64,000 nt of DNA, taken from assembly GCF_028736035.1 (NCBI RefSeq), contig NZ_CP117866.1:868001-932000 (forward strand), written 5' to 3'. The stretch comes from Streptomyces sp. T12. GTDB lineage: Bacteria > Actinomycetota > Actinomycetes > Streptomycetales > Streptomycetaceae. Of this stretch, positions 8,152 through 15,920 are shown piece by piece. The notes beneath the pieces are model-generated. The model ran no database searches and had not been told where the DNA came from. It saw nothing but the letters and a program-made list of their open reading frames with translations. Within the stretch, counting starts at the first letter, position 1, and each line of letters opens with the position of its first letter. The translations under genes and the position numbers were made by a program.

Positions 8152-9635
8152 GGCCGTACGCCCTCCGTCGTGTCGCTGCCTGTGCGCTGGTCCGGGTGCG
8201 GACGACCCTGGCTCCGCCCCGTAGCCGCGAGCGTACGGGGTGCGGTTCGCTCGGTCCGCACGACCCGCTGCCACGCCCGATCCGGTACGGCCACGGCGGC
8301 GATCAGGCCGACCAGTGCGCCGACCAGGGTGTCCACGACCCGCTCGGTGATCAGCCGCCCGGGCTCCTGGAAGCCGGTGAACTCGGTGATGAGCAGCGCC
8401 ATCGGGGTCACGCAGACGCTGCCGAGCCAGTAGTTGCGTCCGATCAGCGCCTCGGCGCCGAAGTTGAGCGCCAGGCAGCACAGGACGAGGGCGACCTCGC
8501 CGGTGTGGGCGAGGGGGACCAGCGCGGCGAAGAGGAGGACGCCGAGCAGGTTGCCGACGACGCGCTGGACGCCACGGCCCCAGGTGAGGGTGAGGTTCGC
8601 CTGGTAGAGGGATGCCGCGGTGACCAGGGCCCAGTAAGGGCGGCCGATCCCCAGGGCGAGGGAGGCGTAGCCGGCGAGGGCACAGCCGAGGGCGGTGCGT
8701 ACGGCGAGCGGGGCCAGGGGGCCGAGGCGGCGCCACAACGGGCGGGACGGTGACGCGAGTTCGCCGCCGAGGCCCGCGACGTCGTCGACCTCCGGCACAG
8801 GTCGGTTGCCGCGCACCTGCCGGGCCCAGGTGCGCAGCAGCCCGGGGTCGGCGTCGGCCGGGGCGGCGAGGGCGACCTCGGCGCGGACGACGAGGCGTTC
8901 GAGGGCGCGGCGGGTCTCGGCGGGGCGGCCCGCGGAGTACAGCGACTGGCGGGCGGCCTGTACGGCGGCGGCAGCGGTGGCAGCGGTGGCCTGGGCCCGA
9001 GCGCCGCCCGGGGCGCTCGGGCCGCCGGAACCTCTGGTGCCGGCCGTCTCGACGTATGCGGCGACCGCGTCCAGGGCGGCCGCGGTGGCCCGGCGTTCCG
9101 GGCCGTGCGGTCGCAGCAGGCCGGGTGCCATGCCGACGAGCCAGGCCCAGGCGCCGGCAGCGGCGGCCGGCGCGAGGTGGCCGGGGATCTGGGCGAGGGA
9201 CTGCGGGGCGAACAGGGCGGCGGAGCTGATGAAGGTGAGGACCACGTTGCCGGGCGGGCCGATGCGGGTCGCGTCGCACAGGACCTTCTGCACAGCGGCC
9301 AGTAGCGAGCCGCCGGTGACCAGTACGACGGCACTCGCGGTGAGCGAGGCCGCGACCAGTGCGGTGGCGAGACCGCCGAGCATGCCGAGCACCACCCACG
9401 CCAGGGCGCGGGCCCGGGCGGCGTAGGGCCGGTTGTGGGCGTAGAGCGCGCACAGGGACCCGGCCATCGTGTACATCGCCAGGTCCAGCCGGCCGAGCAC
9501 CAGCAGGGCGAGGTTGGGCGGGGCGACGGCGACGACCACGCTCAGGGCGGGCTTGAACCAGATCTCCGGGGGCCGGCCGAGACGCAGCACTCCGGCGAGC
9601 GGAAGGCGAGTGCTCGTACCCGTCAGCAGTTTCAT
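8148..9635 (-). CDS. FUSC family membrane protein (putative aromatic acid/drug exporter)
   Basis: 495-residue inner-membrane protein with the FUSC/AaeB-like layout: an N-terminal hydrophobic cluster of about five or six segments (residues 25-175), a soluble Ala/Arg-rich middle, then a second cluster from VRTALGCALAGYASLALGIG, including ALVTAASLYQANLTLTWGRG. It probably exports small aromatic acids or toxic compounds. Two ATGs are possible; AAGGTG lies 6 nt before the ATG at 9635 and touches the one at 9641, so 9635 is used. It forms a two-gene operon with the MarR gene (ATGA overlap). Confidence 0.8.
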   Translation of the reverse strand: MKLLTGTSTRLPLAGVLRLGRPPEIWFKPALSVVVAVAPPNLALLVLGRLDLAMYTMAGSLCALYAHNRPYAARARALAWVVLGMLGGLATALVAASLTASAVVLVTGGSLLAAVQKVLCDATRIGPPGNVVLTFISSAALFAPQSLAQIPGHLAPAAAAGAWAWLVGMAPGLLRPHGPERRATAAALDAVAAYVETAGTRGSGGPSAPGGARAQATAATAAAAVQAARQSLYSAGRPAETRRALERLVVRAEVALAAPADADPGLLRTWARQVRGNRPVPEVDDVAGLGGELASPSRPLWRRLGPLAPLAVRTALGCALAGYASLALGIGRPYWALVTAASLYQANLTLTWGRGVQRVVGNLLGVLLFAALVPLAHTGEVALVLCCLALNFGAEALIGRNYWLGSVCVTPMALLITEFTGFQEPGRLITERVVDTLVGALVGLIAAVAVPDRAWQRVVRTERTAPRTLAATGRSQGRPHPDQRTGSDTTEGVRP

Positions 9636-9655
9636 ACCCATCACCTTAGCAAGTG

Positions 9656-9692
9656 TTTTACCTGTGAAATACATGCGGTGAAATACATGCGG
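9656..9692. promoter_or_regulatory. MarR-operator candidates in front of the FUSC-marR operon
   Basis: An inverted repeat TTTTAC-CT-GTGAAA (9656-9669, one mismatch) is followed directly by two head-to-tail copies of the 14-mer TGAAATACATGCGG (9665-9678 and 9679-9692). On the minus strand TTTCAC and TAAAAC hexamers lie 17 bp apart inside the block. The position, 20-57 bp before the FUSC start, fits autorepression by the operon's MarR protein. Confidence 0.4.
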
Positions 9693-9815
9693 TGACCTGC
9701 CGCGGCCTGCCGTGCTCCGCCGAATGCTCCCCATGTACACCCTTGCGCTCGCGTGCGCGCCGGACGGCCCGGGCATCGACGGACTGTCCGAGACCGTCGA
9801 GCGGGGAGGGTGCGC

Positions 9816-10355
9816 GTGCACGGACCGGCTTCGCACGGCTGGCTGCTGGTCGCGCTGTGTGCGGCGACCGGGGCCTACTGTCTGCTGCGGATGCGCAGCC
9901 ACGTCGAGGAGCAGCGCCGGGCCGCGGGCGGCGAGGCGCTGATGGGCTTCGGCATGGCCGCGATGGCGGTGCCCGCCGCGGTGTTCACTCCGCCGTCGTG
10001 GGCCTGGCCCGCCTACGCGGCCGTGTTCGGGGCGGCCGCACTGCACGCCCTGTGGTCGGCGCGGGCGGGCGCACACCACCTGCACCACCTGGTGGGAGCC
10101 TCGGCCATGGTCTACATGGCGGTCGCGATGGCCGCCTCACCCGGGCACGAGAGCGGGCACGGCGGTTCCGGCGTCCCGCTCGTGACGGGTGCCCTGCTCC
10201 TGTACTTCATGGGGTACGTGCTGCTGTCCGGCGTCCGGCTGGTGCCCGTCACCGCGGGTGGCGGGGGCCTCGGATGGGGCGACCGGCCGGAGCTGGCGCG
10301 GGCATGCCGACTGTCGATGGGGATCGCGATGGTGGCGATGCTGCTGACCCTCTGA
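9816..10355 (+). CDS. DUF5134 domain-containing membrane protein
   Basis: 179-residue small integral membrane protein with about five hydrophobic segments (WLLVALCAATGAYCLL, MGFGMAAMAVPAAVF, YAAVFGAAALHALW, ASAMVYMAVAMAA, LLYFMGYVLLSGV). It is rich in histidine (AHHLHHLVG, GHESGHGG) and methionine on the loops. That composition is typical of the DUF5134 family, which is sometimes near copper genes, but no role is known and none is shown here. The GTG at 9816 was chosen because GGGGAGGG lies 5 nt upstream. It is divergent from the FUSC operon. Confidence 0.65.
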   Translation: MHGPASHGWLLVALCAATGAYCLLRMRSHVEEQRRAAGGEALMGFGMAAMAVPAAVFTPPSWAWPAYAAVFGAAALHALWSARAGAHHLHHLVGASAMVYMAVAMAASPGHESGHGGSGVPLVTGALLLYFMGYVLLSGVRLVPVTAGGGGLGWGDRPELARACRLSMGIAMVAMLLTL

Positions 10356-10618
10356 AACAGGGCTCCGCGGAGGGGGCCGTGTGCGGCCATGTGCTCGGTC
10401 GCCGCCGACGACATGCCTCCTGCCGCTTCGGCTGCCGACCGCCCTCGCGCTGGGTCGAACTACTCCCCCGGACCGGCTCACGGCGCACCGACGGCTGCGA
10501 CTGACGACGGCGGCCGCGCTGGTGCCGGTCATGCCGGTCCTGGTGTTCTCCTGTGGTGGGCGTCGCAAACCCACCCCCGCATTGGCCTCTCGCCCCACCG
10601 GTCGGCGAGGATCGCAGT

Positions 10619-11290
10619 ATGCACACCCAGTCCGTCGAGTCCCCGCCCCGCCCGCCGGCCGAGCGCGGCACCGCCCGCTGGGCCGGTGCCCTGGCCCTGT
10701 GCTCCGCGCTGCTGCTCGCCCTGGTCGCGGTCCGGTGGTACCCGCTGATGACCCTGGACGGCGACATCGCCGAGACCACACACCACTGGGCGGTCGACGA
10801 GACCGGCGTCACGCACACGTTCCGCATCCTGACGGACTGGGTCTGGGATCCGTGGACCATGCGCATCCTGTCCGCGGCGGTCGCGATCTGGCTGGTGTGG
10901 CGCAGAGCTGCACGCTGGACGGCCGTATGGCTGGTGGCCACATGTGCGCTGGCCACAGTGATCCAGCAGGCCCTGAAGGCCGTGGTCGACCGCCCACGCC
11001 CCGTCTGGCCCGACCCCGTCGACTCCGCCCACTACGCCTCCTTCCCCTCCGGCCACGCCATGACGGCCACGGTCGTGTGCGGCCTGCTGCTGTGGCTCCT
11101 GCACCACTACGGCGTCGCACGCGCCCTGTGGCGTACGGCCGCCGCCGTGGCCGTGATCTCCGTGGCCGGTGTCGGTCTGACCCGGGTGTGGCTCGGCGTC
11201 CACTGGGCCACGGACGTCGTCGGCGGCTGGCTGCTGGGCGCGCTGGTCGTGGTGCTGGCGGTGCGGGTGCACGCCCGCCTGCAGAGCTGA
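10619..11290 (+). CDS. phosphatase PAP2 family protein
   Basis: 223-residue membrane phosphatase of the PAP2/BcrC type. All three motifs are present: LKAVVDRPRP (K-x6-RP), FPSGHA (PSGH with the catalytic His) and TRVWLGVHWATDVV (S/T-R-x5-H-x3-D). Hydrophobic segments surround them (ALALCSALLLALVAV, LSAAVAIWLVW, WLLGALVVVLAVRV). By family it dephosphorylates lipid phosphates such as phosphatidic acid or undecaprenyl pyrophosphate at the outer face. There is no Shine-Dalgarno; GAGGAT ends 6 nt before the ATG, a weak case for a leaderless mRNA. Confidence 0.85.
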   Translation: MHTQSVESPPRPPAERGTARWAGALALCSALLLALVAVRWYPLMTLDGDIAETTHHWAVDETGVTHTFRILTDWVWDPWTMRILSAAVAIWLVWRRAARWTAVWLVATCALATVIQQALKAVVDRPRPVWPDPVDSAHYASFPSGHAMTATVVCGLLLWLLHHYGVARALWRTAAAVAVISVAGVGLTRVWLGVHWATDVVGGWLLGALVVVLAVRVHARLQS

Positions 11291-11357
11291 ACCGTCCACG
11301 TGTGCCGTTGCGGCGATCTTCCGGCGCGGTGGAACGCGGCCCCGTAGGATCCGCGCC

Positions 11358-12089
11358 ATGACCGCAGTTCTGTTCGATTTCTCCGGAACCCTTTTCCGTG
11401 TCGAGTCCACCGAGTCCTGGCTGCGCGGAGCGCTCGCCGAGGCCCAGGTGGAGTTCGCCGAGGCCGAGTTGGTCGAGGCGGCGCAGGCGCTGGAGGCGAT
11501 GGGGGCGCTGCCGGGCGGAACCGATCCCTCCTGGCTGCCCGAGGACGTCGCGAGCGTCTGGGGGGTGCGGGACAAGAGCGCGGAGCTGCACCGGGCCGCC
11601 TACACCGGGCTCTCCCGACATGTGCCGCTCCCCGACGACCGGTTGCACGACATGCTCTACGACCGCCACATGGCACCGGCCGCGTGGGACCCGTACCCCG
11701 ACGCCGCCGAGGTGCTGGGGACGCTGCGCGAGCGGGGCATCGGCGTCGGGGTGGTCAGCAACATCGGCTGGGATCTGCGGCCGGTCTTCCGGGAGCACGG
11801 ACTCGATCGTTACGTGGACGCGTACGTGCTGTCGTACGAGCACGGCATCCAGAAACCCGACCCCCGGATCTTCGCGACCGCCTGCGCGGAGCTCGACGCC
11901 GATCCGCGTGACGTCGTGATGGTCGGCGACAACCGGCGGGCGGACGGTGGAGCTGCGGCCCTGGGCTGTGCGGTGCACTTCGTGGATCATCTTCCGGCGG
12001 CACAGCGGCCGGACGGGTTGCGGCCGGTGCTGGATCTCGTGAGCGCTGTTCCCGGGGCGAACGGTTCCGACCCGCAGATCAGGAAGTAA
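11358..12089 (+). CDS. HAD family hydrolase
   Basis: 243-residue haloacid-dehalogenase-type phosphatase. Motif I is VLFDFSGTLF (nucleophile Asp present, but the second Asp of the DxD phosphatase pair is Ser), motif II is GVVSNIG, motif III has the Lys in GIQKPDPR, and motif IV is VMVGDNRRADGGAA. An alpha-helical cap lies at about residues 18-90. The D-x-S variant means the usual general acid is absent, so either another residue serves or the substrate is unusual. TAGGAT (11345-11350) ends 7 nt before the ATG with no ribosome site, indicating a leaderless transcript. Confidence 0.8.
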   Translation: MTAVLFDFSGTLFRVESTESWLRGALAEAQVEFAEAELVEAAQALEAMGALPGGTDPSWLPEDVASVWGVRDKSAELHRAAYTGLSRHVPLPDDRLHDMLYDRHMAPAAWDPYPDAAEVLGTLRERGIGVGVVSNIGWDLRPVFREHGLDRYVDAYVLSYEHGIQKPDPRIFATACAELDADPRDVVMVGDNRRADGGAAALGCAVHFVDHLPAAQRPDGLRPVLDLVSAVPGANGSDPQIRK

Positions 12090-12134
12090 CTTCCGGGCCG
12101 CGGATGAACAAGTAGCCTCCGGCCACCATCCGGA

Positions 12135-12157
12135 TCCAGGGTCGGGTCCGCCCTGGA
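12135..12157 (+). terminator. possible hairpin downstream of the HAD gene
   Basis: TCCAGGG and CCCTGGA form a perfect 7-bp stem with a 9-nt loop about 50 bp after the HAD stop. There is no T-run, as is common in actinobacteria. It is the only structure seen in the 180 bp between HAD and TetR besides the TetR promoter. Confidence 0.3.
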
Positions 12158-12230
12158 CGATCCCCCGCGTCGCCCAGGGCAGACGGCAACCCCGACCAGG
12201 CCGTTTCGAGGCCGGGCCGGACCCGCTGAG

Positions 12231-12255
12231 TATAGTTGGCTGATAGCCAGTCAAC
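12231..12255 (+). promoter_or_regulatory. tetR promoter with overlapping operator
   Basis: TATAGT (12231-12236) is a good -10 hexamer. The inverted repeat TGGCT-GAT-AGCCA (12237-12249), extended by GTTG (12235-12238) and CAAC (12252-12255), starts directly at its end. A protein bound here would block transcription start, so the TetR gene 15 bp downstream is probably autoregulated. Confidence 0.55.
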
Positions 12256-12269
12256 GCAGGAGTTCCAGC

Positions 12270-12956
12270 ATGTCCCCGCGCAGCGCCTCGGTCAATGAAG
12301 AGTTGCGGCGGCGTTCCCGGGAGCGGCTCCTGCAGGCGGCGGTGGAGCTGGTCGGCGAGCGCGGCTACGAGGCCACCACGCTGGGCGACATCACGGACAG
12401 AGCGGGCTCGGCGCGCGGCCTGGTGTCGTACTACTTCCCCGGCAAGCGCCAGCTGGTGCAGTCGGCCGTGCACCGGCTGATGCACCGCACGCTGGAGGAG
12501 GCGCTGGAGCGCGAGCCACGCACCGAGGACGGCCGGGAGCGGATGGCCCGGGCCATCGACGCGATCCTGGGCCTGGCCCGGGACCGGCCCGTGCTGATGC
12601 GCCAGCACATGGCGGGGATCCTGCAGGCCGAGGGTTTCGTGCAGTGCCCGGAGCAGCGGCGCCTGGCCGAGCTGCTGCGGGACACCTGCGTACGGTACGG
12701 CTCGCTGGACGTCGACGCCGACTACCCGATGCTCCGCGCCCTGCTCATGGGGGCGGTCTACGCGGCACTGGTGCCCGGGGTGCCGATGTCCGTGCCGGTG
12801 CTGCGGGCCGAGTTGTTCAAGCGCTACCGGCTGGAGTGGGAGAGGGGAGTCCCGCCGGACTCGGAGGCCGGGCCCGGCGGGACGTGCGACATGGATCTGT
12901 CGCGGTACTTCGCCACCGGGGCCGTCCCCGGTGGCCCGGACCGTCAGTCGAAGTAG
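12270..12956 (+). CDS. TetR/AcrR family transcriptional regulator
   Basis: 228-residue regulator. The N-terminal DNA-binding domain (residues about 12-58) contains RLLQAAVELVGERGYEATTL and ITDRAGSARGLVSYYFPGK, the family signature. The remaining alpha-helical ligand domain is unclassified, and the C-terminal 30 residues are Gly/Pro-rich. GCAGGAG precedes the ATG. The palindrome on its own -10 suggests autorepression. Neighbours do not reveal the target: HAD lies upstream and the LVIVD gene is convergent, overlapping its last 13 bp. Confidence 0.85.
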   Translation: MSPRSASVNEELRRRSRERLLQAAVELVGERGYEATTLGDITDRAGSARGLVSYYFPGKRQLVQSAVHRLMHRTLEEALEREPRTEDGRERMARAIDAILGLARDRPVLMRQHMAGILQAEGFVQCPEQRRLAELLRDTCVRYGSLDVDADYPMLRALLMGAVYAALVPGVPMSVPVLRAELFKRYRLEWERGVPPDSEAGPGGTCDMDLSRYFATGAVPGGPDRQSK

Positions 12957-14446
12957 TCCGGCTGGGTCTGGACGTTGAGCTCATGCATCCTGACCCAGCG
13001 GGCCGGGTCCGTGCGCCGGTCGTCGATCTTCAGGACGTCGAAGCCCCTGGCGATCTCGTTCGAGTAGATGTAGCCGTTGTAGTAGTACGCCGACCACGAG
13101 CCACCCGACCTGATGGTCTCGGTGCTGACCGGGCCCCGGTCGAAGTAGGCGATCTCCTTCGGGTTGGCCGAATCGGTGAAGTCCCAGACGGAGATGCCGC
13201 CCTGGTACCAGGCCTGGACCATGAGGTCCTTGCCCTTGACCGGGATCAGCGAGCCGTTGTGGGCGACGCAGTTCTCGGTGTCCGCCTGGTGGCGGGGGAT
13301 CTTGAAGTAGGTGCGGAAGACGAGCTTGCGCTTGTCTCCCTTGCCGACGACGTCGTAGATGCCGTCGGCACCGCGGTCCGGGCCGATCTTCGCGTTGCAG
13401 GTGGCCGCGCTGCCGCCGCCGAGTTCGTCGGTGAAGACGACCTTGTTCGCCTTTTGGTTGAAGGTCGCCGAGTGCCAGAACGCGAAGTTGACATTGTCCT
13501 GGACCCGGTCGATGACCTTCGGGTGCTCCGGGTCGGCGATGGAGAACAGGATGCCGTCGCCCATGCAGGCGCCCGCGGCCAGGTCCTTCGACGGCAGCAC
13601 GGTGATGTCGTGGCAGCCGGTGGTCTTCGAGACGCCGGGGTTGGTGGGCGCACCCGGGTTGCCGCCGCCGTCGGGCCCCTCACCGGGGAAGAGCACCGGG
13701 AAGCCCACGACAGCCGCCTTCTCGGGGGCCTTGCGCGGCACCTTGATCACCGAGATGCCGTCGTGCGGTGGCTGGCAGTCCGGGTAGGTGGCGTTCGGCG
13801 AGTACGAGGAGACGTAGACGTAGACGTTCTTGCCCTCGGGCACCAGCGTGTGGGTGTGCGAGCCGCAGGCGGTCTCGACGGCGGCGACGTACTGCGGGTT
13901 GGACTTGTCGCTGATGTCGAAGACCTTCATGCCCTCCCACGAGGACTTCTCGGTCGGGGGCTGTGTGGTGCTGTTGCAACTGCTGTCGCTGCGCGAGGAG
14001 TCGGTGGACAGGAACAGCAGGTTGCCGGAGACGGAGACGTCGTTCTGCGAGCCGGGGCACAGGACCTGCGCGACCGTCTTCGGCGCCGTCGGGTTGCTGA
14101 TGTCGAAGATGCGGAAGCCGTCGTAGTTGCCGGCGAAGGCGTACTTGCCCTGGAAGGCGAGGTCCGAATTGGTGCCGGTCAGCACGTCCTTGGGGATGTT
14201 GGCCAGGTGCTTGATGTTGTCGGAGTGGACGATCTCGTCCTGACCGGGTATCTCGCCGTCCGCGAGAGCCTCCCGCACTTCGGCCCGGGTTCTCTCGGAG
14301 ACCTCCTGCTCGGTGACGGGGCCGTCCCCCGGGTCGGGGGTCGCGGCGGCCGGCTGCGCGGTGAGCAGCGCGGCGAGGAGTCCGGCGGCGGCAGAGGCAA
14401 CTGCCAGGCGTCTGCGCCGAGTTCGGGGATTGCTGAACAGGATCAC
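12944..14446 (-). CDS. secreted LVIVD repeat-containing protein
   Basis: 500-residue exported protein. A signal peptide (TRRRRLAVASAAAGLLAALL, then AQPAAATPDP) is followed by a beta-propeller built of LVIVD-type repeats such as DGFRIFDISNPTAPKTVAQV, GMKVFDISDKSNPQYVAAV and GISVWDFTDSANPKEIAYF. Eight or more cysteines suggest disulphides outside the cell. The GTG at 14446 is used because GGAGG lies just upstream; the frame continues another 24 codons without a better site. It faces the DUF305 lipoprotein gene divergently across 66 bp, a pairing that suggests a shared extracytoplasmic task, possibly metal-related; the role is unknown. Confidence 0.75.
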   Translation of the reverse strand: MILFSNPRTRRRRLAVASAAAGLLAALLTAQPAAATPDPGDGPVTEQEVSERTRAEVREALADGEIPGQDEIVHSDNIKHLANIPKDVLTGTNSDLAFQGKYAFAGNYDGFRIFDISNPTAPKTVAQVLCPGSQNDVSVSGNLLFLSTDSSRSDSSCNSTTQPPTEKSSWEGMKVFDISDKSNPQYVAAVETACGSHTHTLVPEGKNVYVYVSSYSPNATYPDCQPPHDGISVIKVPRKAPEKAAVVGFPVLFPGEGPDGGGNPGAPTNPGVSKTTGCHDITVLPSKDLAAGACMGDGILFSIADPEHPKVIDRVQDNVNFAFWHSATFNQKANKVVFTDELGGGSAATCNAKIGPDRGADGIYDVVGKGDKRKLVFRTYFKIPRHQADTENCVAHNGSLIPVKGKDLMVQAWYQGGISVWDFTDSANPKEIAYFDRGPVSTETIRSGGSWSAYYYNGYIYSNEIARGFDVLKIDDRRTDPARWVRMHELNVQTQPDYFD

Positions 14447-14512
14447 TGTTTTTTCCTCCCTTGTGCCGTTCGCACTGGAACGGTTCGCGCACGCCCGAGT
14501 ATGGTCGTCGGC

Positions 14513-15205
14513 ATGCACATTTCAAGGGCAGGTCATGAACATGTAACGAAGGCGCCCCTCCGCCGGGTCCGCTTCGCTACGGCCTCACTGGCCGCCCTGG
14601 CCGTGCTCGCGCTCGGAGGCTGTGACTCCGATTCCGACCCCAAGTCGGCCGCACAGAGCGGGCCTTCGGTGATCGCGCCGGGCAAGCCCGGCGAGGCGAA
14701 CCGGATGCTGTCCGCCGAGGAGGCCGCGCGGCAGCGGGCCGAGGACGACTCCCCCAACTCGGCGGACGTCGCCTACGCACGGATGATGATCGAGCACCAC
14801 GCCCAGGCCCTGAAGATGACCGAACTCGCCCCGGACCGCGCCGAGTCGGCGAAGGTCAAGGCCCTCGCCGGGCGGATCGCCGCCGCGCAGGGCCCGGAGA
14901 TCAACGCCATGAAGGGCTGGCTTAAGAAGCACGGCAAGGCCGAGAAGGCCGGCAAGGGCGACGGCCACCAGCACGCCGCGATGCCCGGCATGGCGACCGA
15001 GGCACAGCTGGCCAAGCTGCGCGCCGCGCGGGGAGCGGCGTTCGACGAGCTCTTCCTCACGCTGATGATCACCCATCACGAAGGCGCGATCACCATGGCC
15101 ACGGACGTGAAGAGGCAGGGCAACAACATCGCGGTCGAGGAGATGGCCGACGAGGTGGTCGCCCAGCAGACGAGCGAGATCACGCGGATGCGGGACATGC
15201 TCTGA
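14513..15205 (+). CDS. DUF305 domain-containing lipoprotein
   Basis: 230-residue exported protein. The N-terminal lipobox LAVLALGGC marks a lipoprotein anchored at the outer membrane face. Two ferritin-like DUF305 halves carry paired histidines: MMIEHHAQALKM with MTEL, and LMITHHEGAITMATD. A His/Met-rich linker (GDGHQHAAMPGMA) is typical of DUF305 proteins, which have been linked to copper binding; copper here is inference. TATGGT (14500-14505) ends 7 nt before the ATG and no ribosome site is seen, so the mRNA is probably leaderless. It is divergent from the LVIVD protein. Confidence 0.8.
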   Translation: MHISRAGHEHVTKAPLRRVRFATASLAALAVLALGGCDSDSDPKSAAQSGPSVIAPGKPGEANRMLSAEEAARQRAEDDSPNSADVAYARMMIEHHAQALKMTELAPDRAESAKVKALAGRIAAAQGPEINAMKGWLKKHGKAEKAGKGDGHQHAAMPGMATEAQLAKLRAARGAAFDELFLTLMITHHEGAITMATDVKRQGNNIAVEEMADEVVAQQTSEITRMRDML

Positions 15206-15242
15206 CGGACCCGGTCGGTACCGTCCGCCGCCGAGGCGGTAC

Positions 15243-15755
15243 TCAGCGGCGGGCTCGCCGCCGCGTCAGGAAGCCCGCGTCGCGCGCCTGGCCGATCAGC
15301 CGTAGCGACTTGCGGCGACCGTGCCCCGTCGCGCTCATCACCGCGAGGACGGGGTCGGTCCCCTCCTCCTGCGCCGCGCGATATTTCTGGGCGACGAGCC
15401 ACTGCCCCTCGACACCTCCCGGCCAGGCCGTCCGATCCGGGCTCGGTCCGAGGTCCTCGCGATCGGGTTCGGTCCCGATCCCGCACGCGTCGAAGAGCGG
15501 AGCCTCGATCCAGTCGGCGAGCGCCGTCAGGTCGTCGAGGGACAGCGCCGGCTCGGCCCGTACGTCCTCGATGGAGACGCAGCCCTCGGCGACCACCGCG
15601 AGCGCGTCCACGTGTGCGCCGTCGCCGAACTCCAGCCGGACCTCGAACCACGCCGTGGCACCGGCACCGTCCCGCACTTCCCACGCGGGCCACACGGACA
15701 CGGCACCGTCCGTCGCAGAACGATCGGAAAGATTAAGAAAGGATGCTTCCAGCAC
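15243..15755 (-). CDS. DUF6214-like hypothetical protein
   Basis: 170-residue soluble protein resembling a Streptomyces family I know as DUF6214. The N-terminal part is VWPAWEVRDGAG, then WFEVRLEFGDGAHVDALAVV and CVSIEDVRAEPALSLDDLTALADWIE. The C-terminal 50 residues (VAQKYRAAQEEGTDPVLAVM, then GHGRRKSLRLIGQARDAGFL) look like a basic helix-turn-helix of a type seen in small actinobacterial regulators. No function is known. The GTG at 15755 has only a weak ribosome site. It is convergent with the DUF305 gene. Confidence 0.6.
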   Translation of the reverse strand: MLEASFLNLSDRSATDGAVSVWPAWEVRDGAGATAWFEVRLEFGDGAHVDALAVVAEGCVSIEDVRAEPALSLDDLTALADWIEAPLFDACGIGTEPDREDLGPSPDRTAWPGGVEGQWLVAQKYRAAQEEGTDPVLAVMSATGHGRRKSLRLIGQARDAGFLTRRRARR

Positions 15756-15920
15756 ACACGCAACGTAACCTCATGATCACATTCCATACGAACGAACACG
15801 CTTCCCGTACGGCGCACAGCACCCTGTCAGCGGAGCGGCCGCGGTGCGATGCTGGACTCGAGAGCGACTCCTGAAGATCCCCGAAGATCCCCGCAGGTGC
15901 CTCGGACAAGGAGTTCCGCC

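Noticed and set aside
15849..15920. Upstream ATG start for the ferredoxin reductase
   Set aside because: It would add 24 non-conserved residues; AAGGAG before GTG 15921 and the FAD strand favour the later start.
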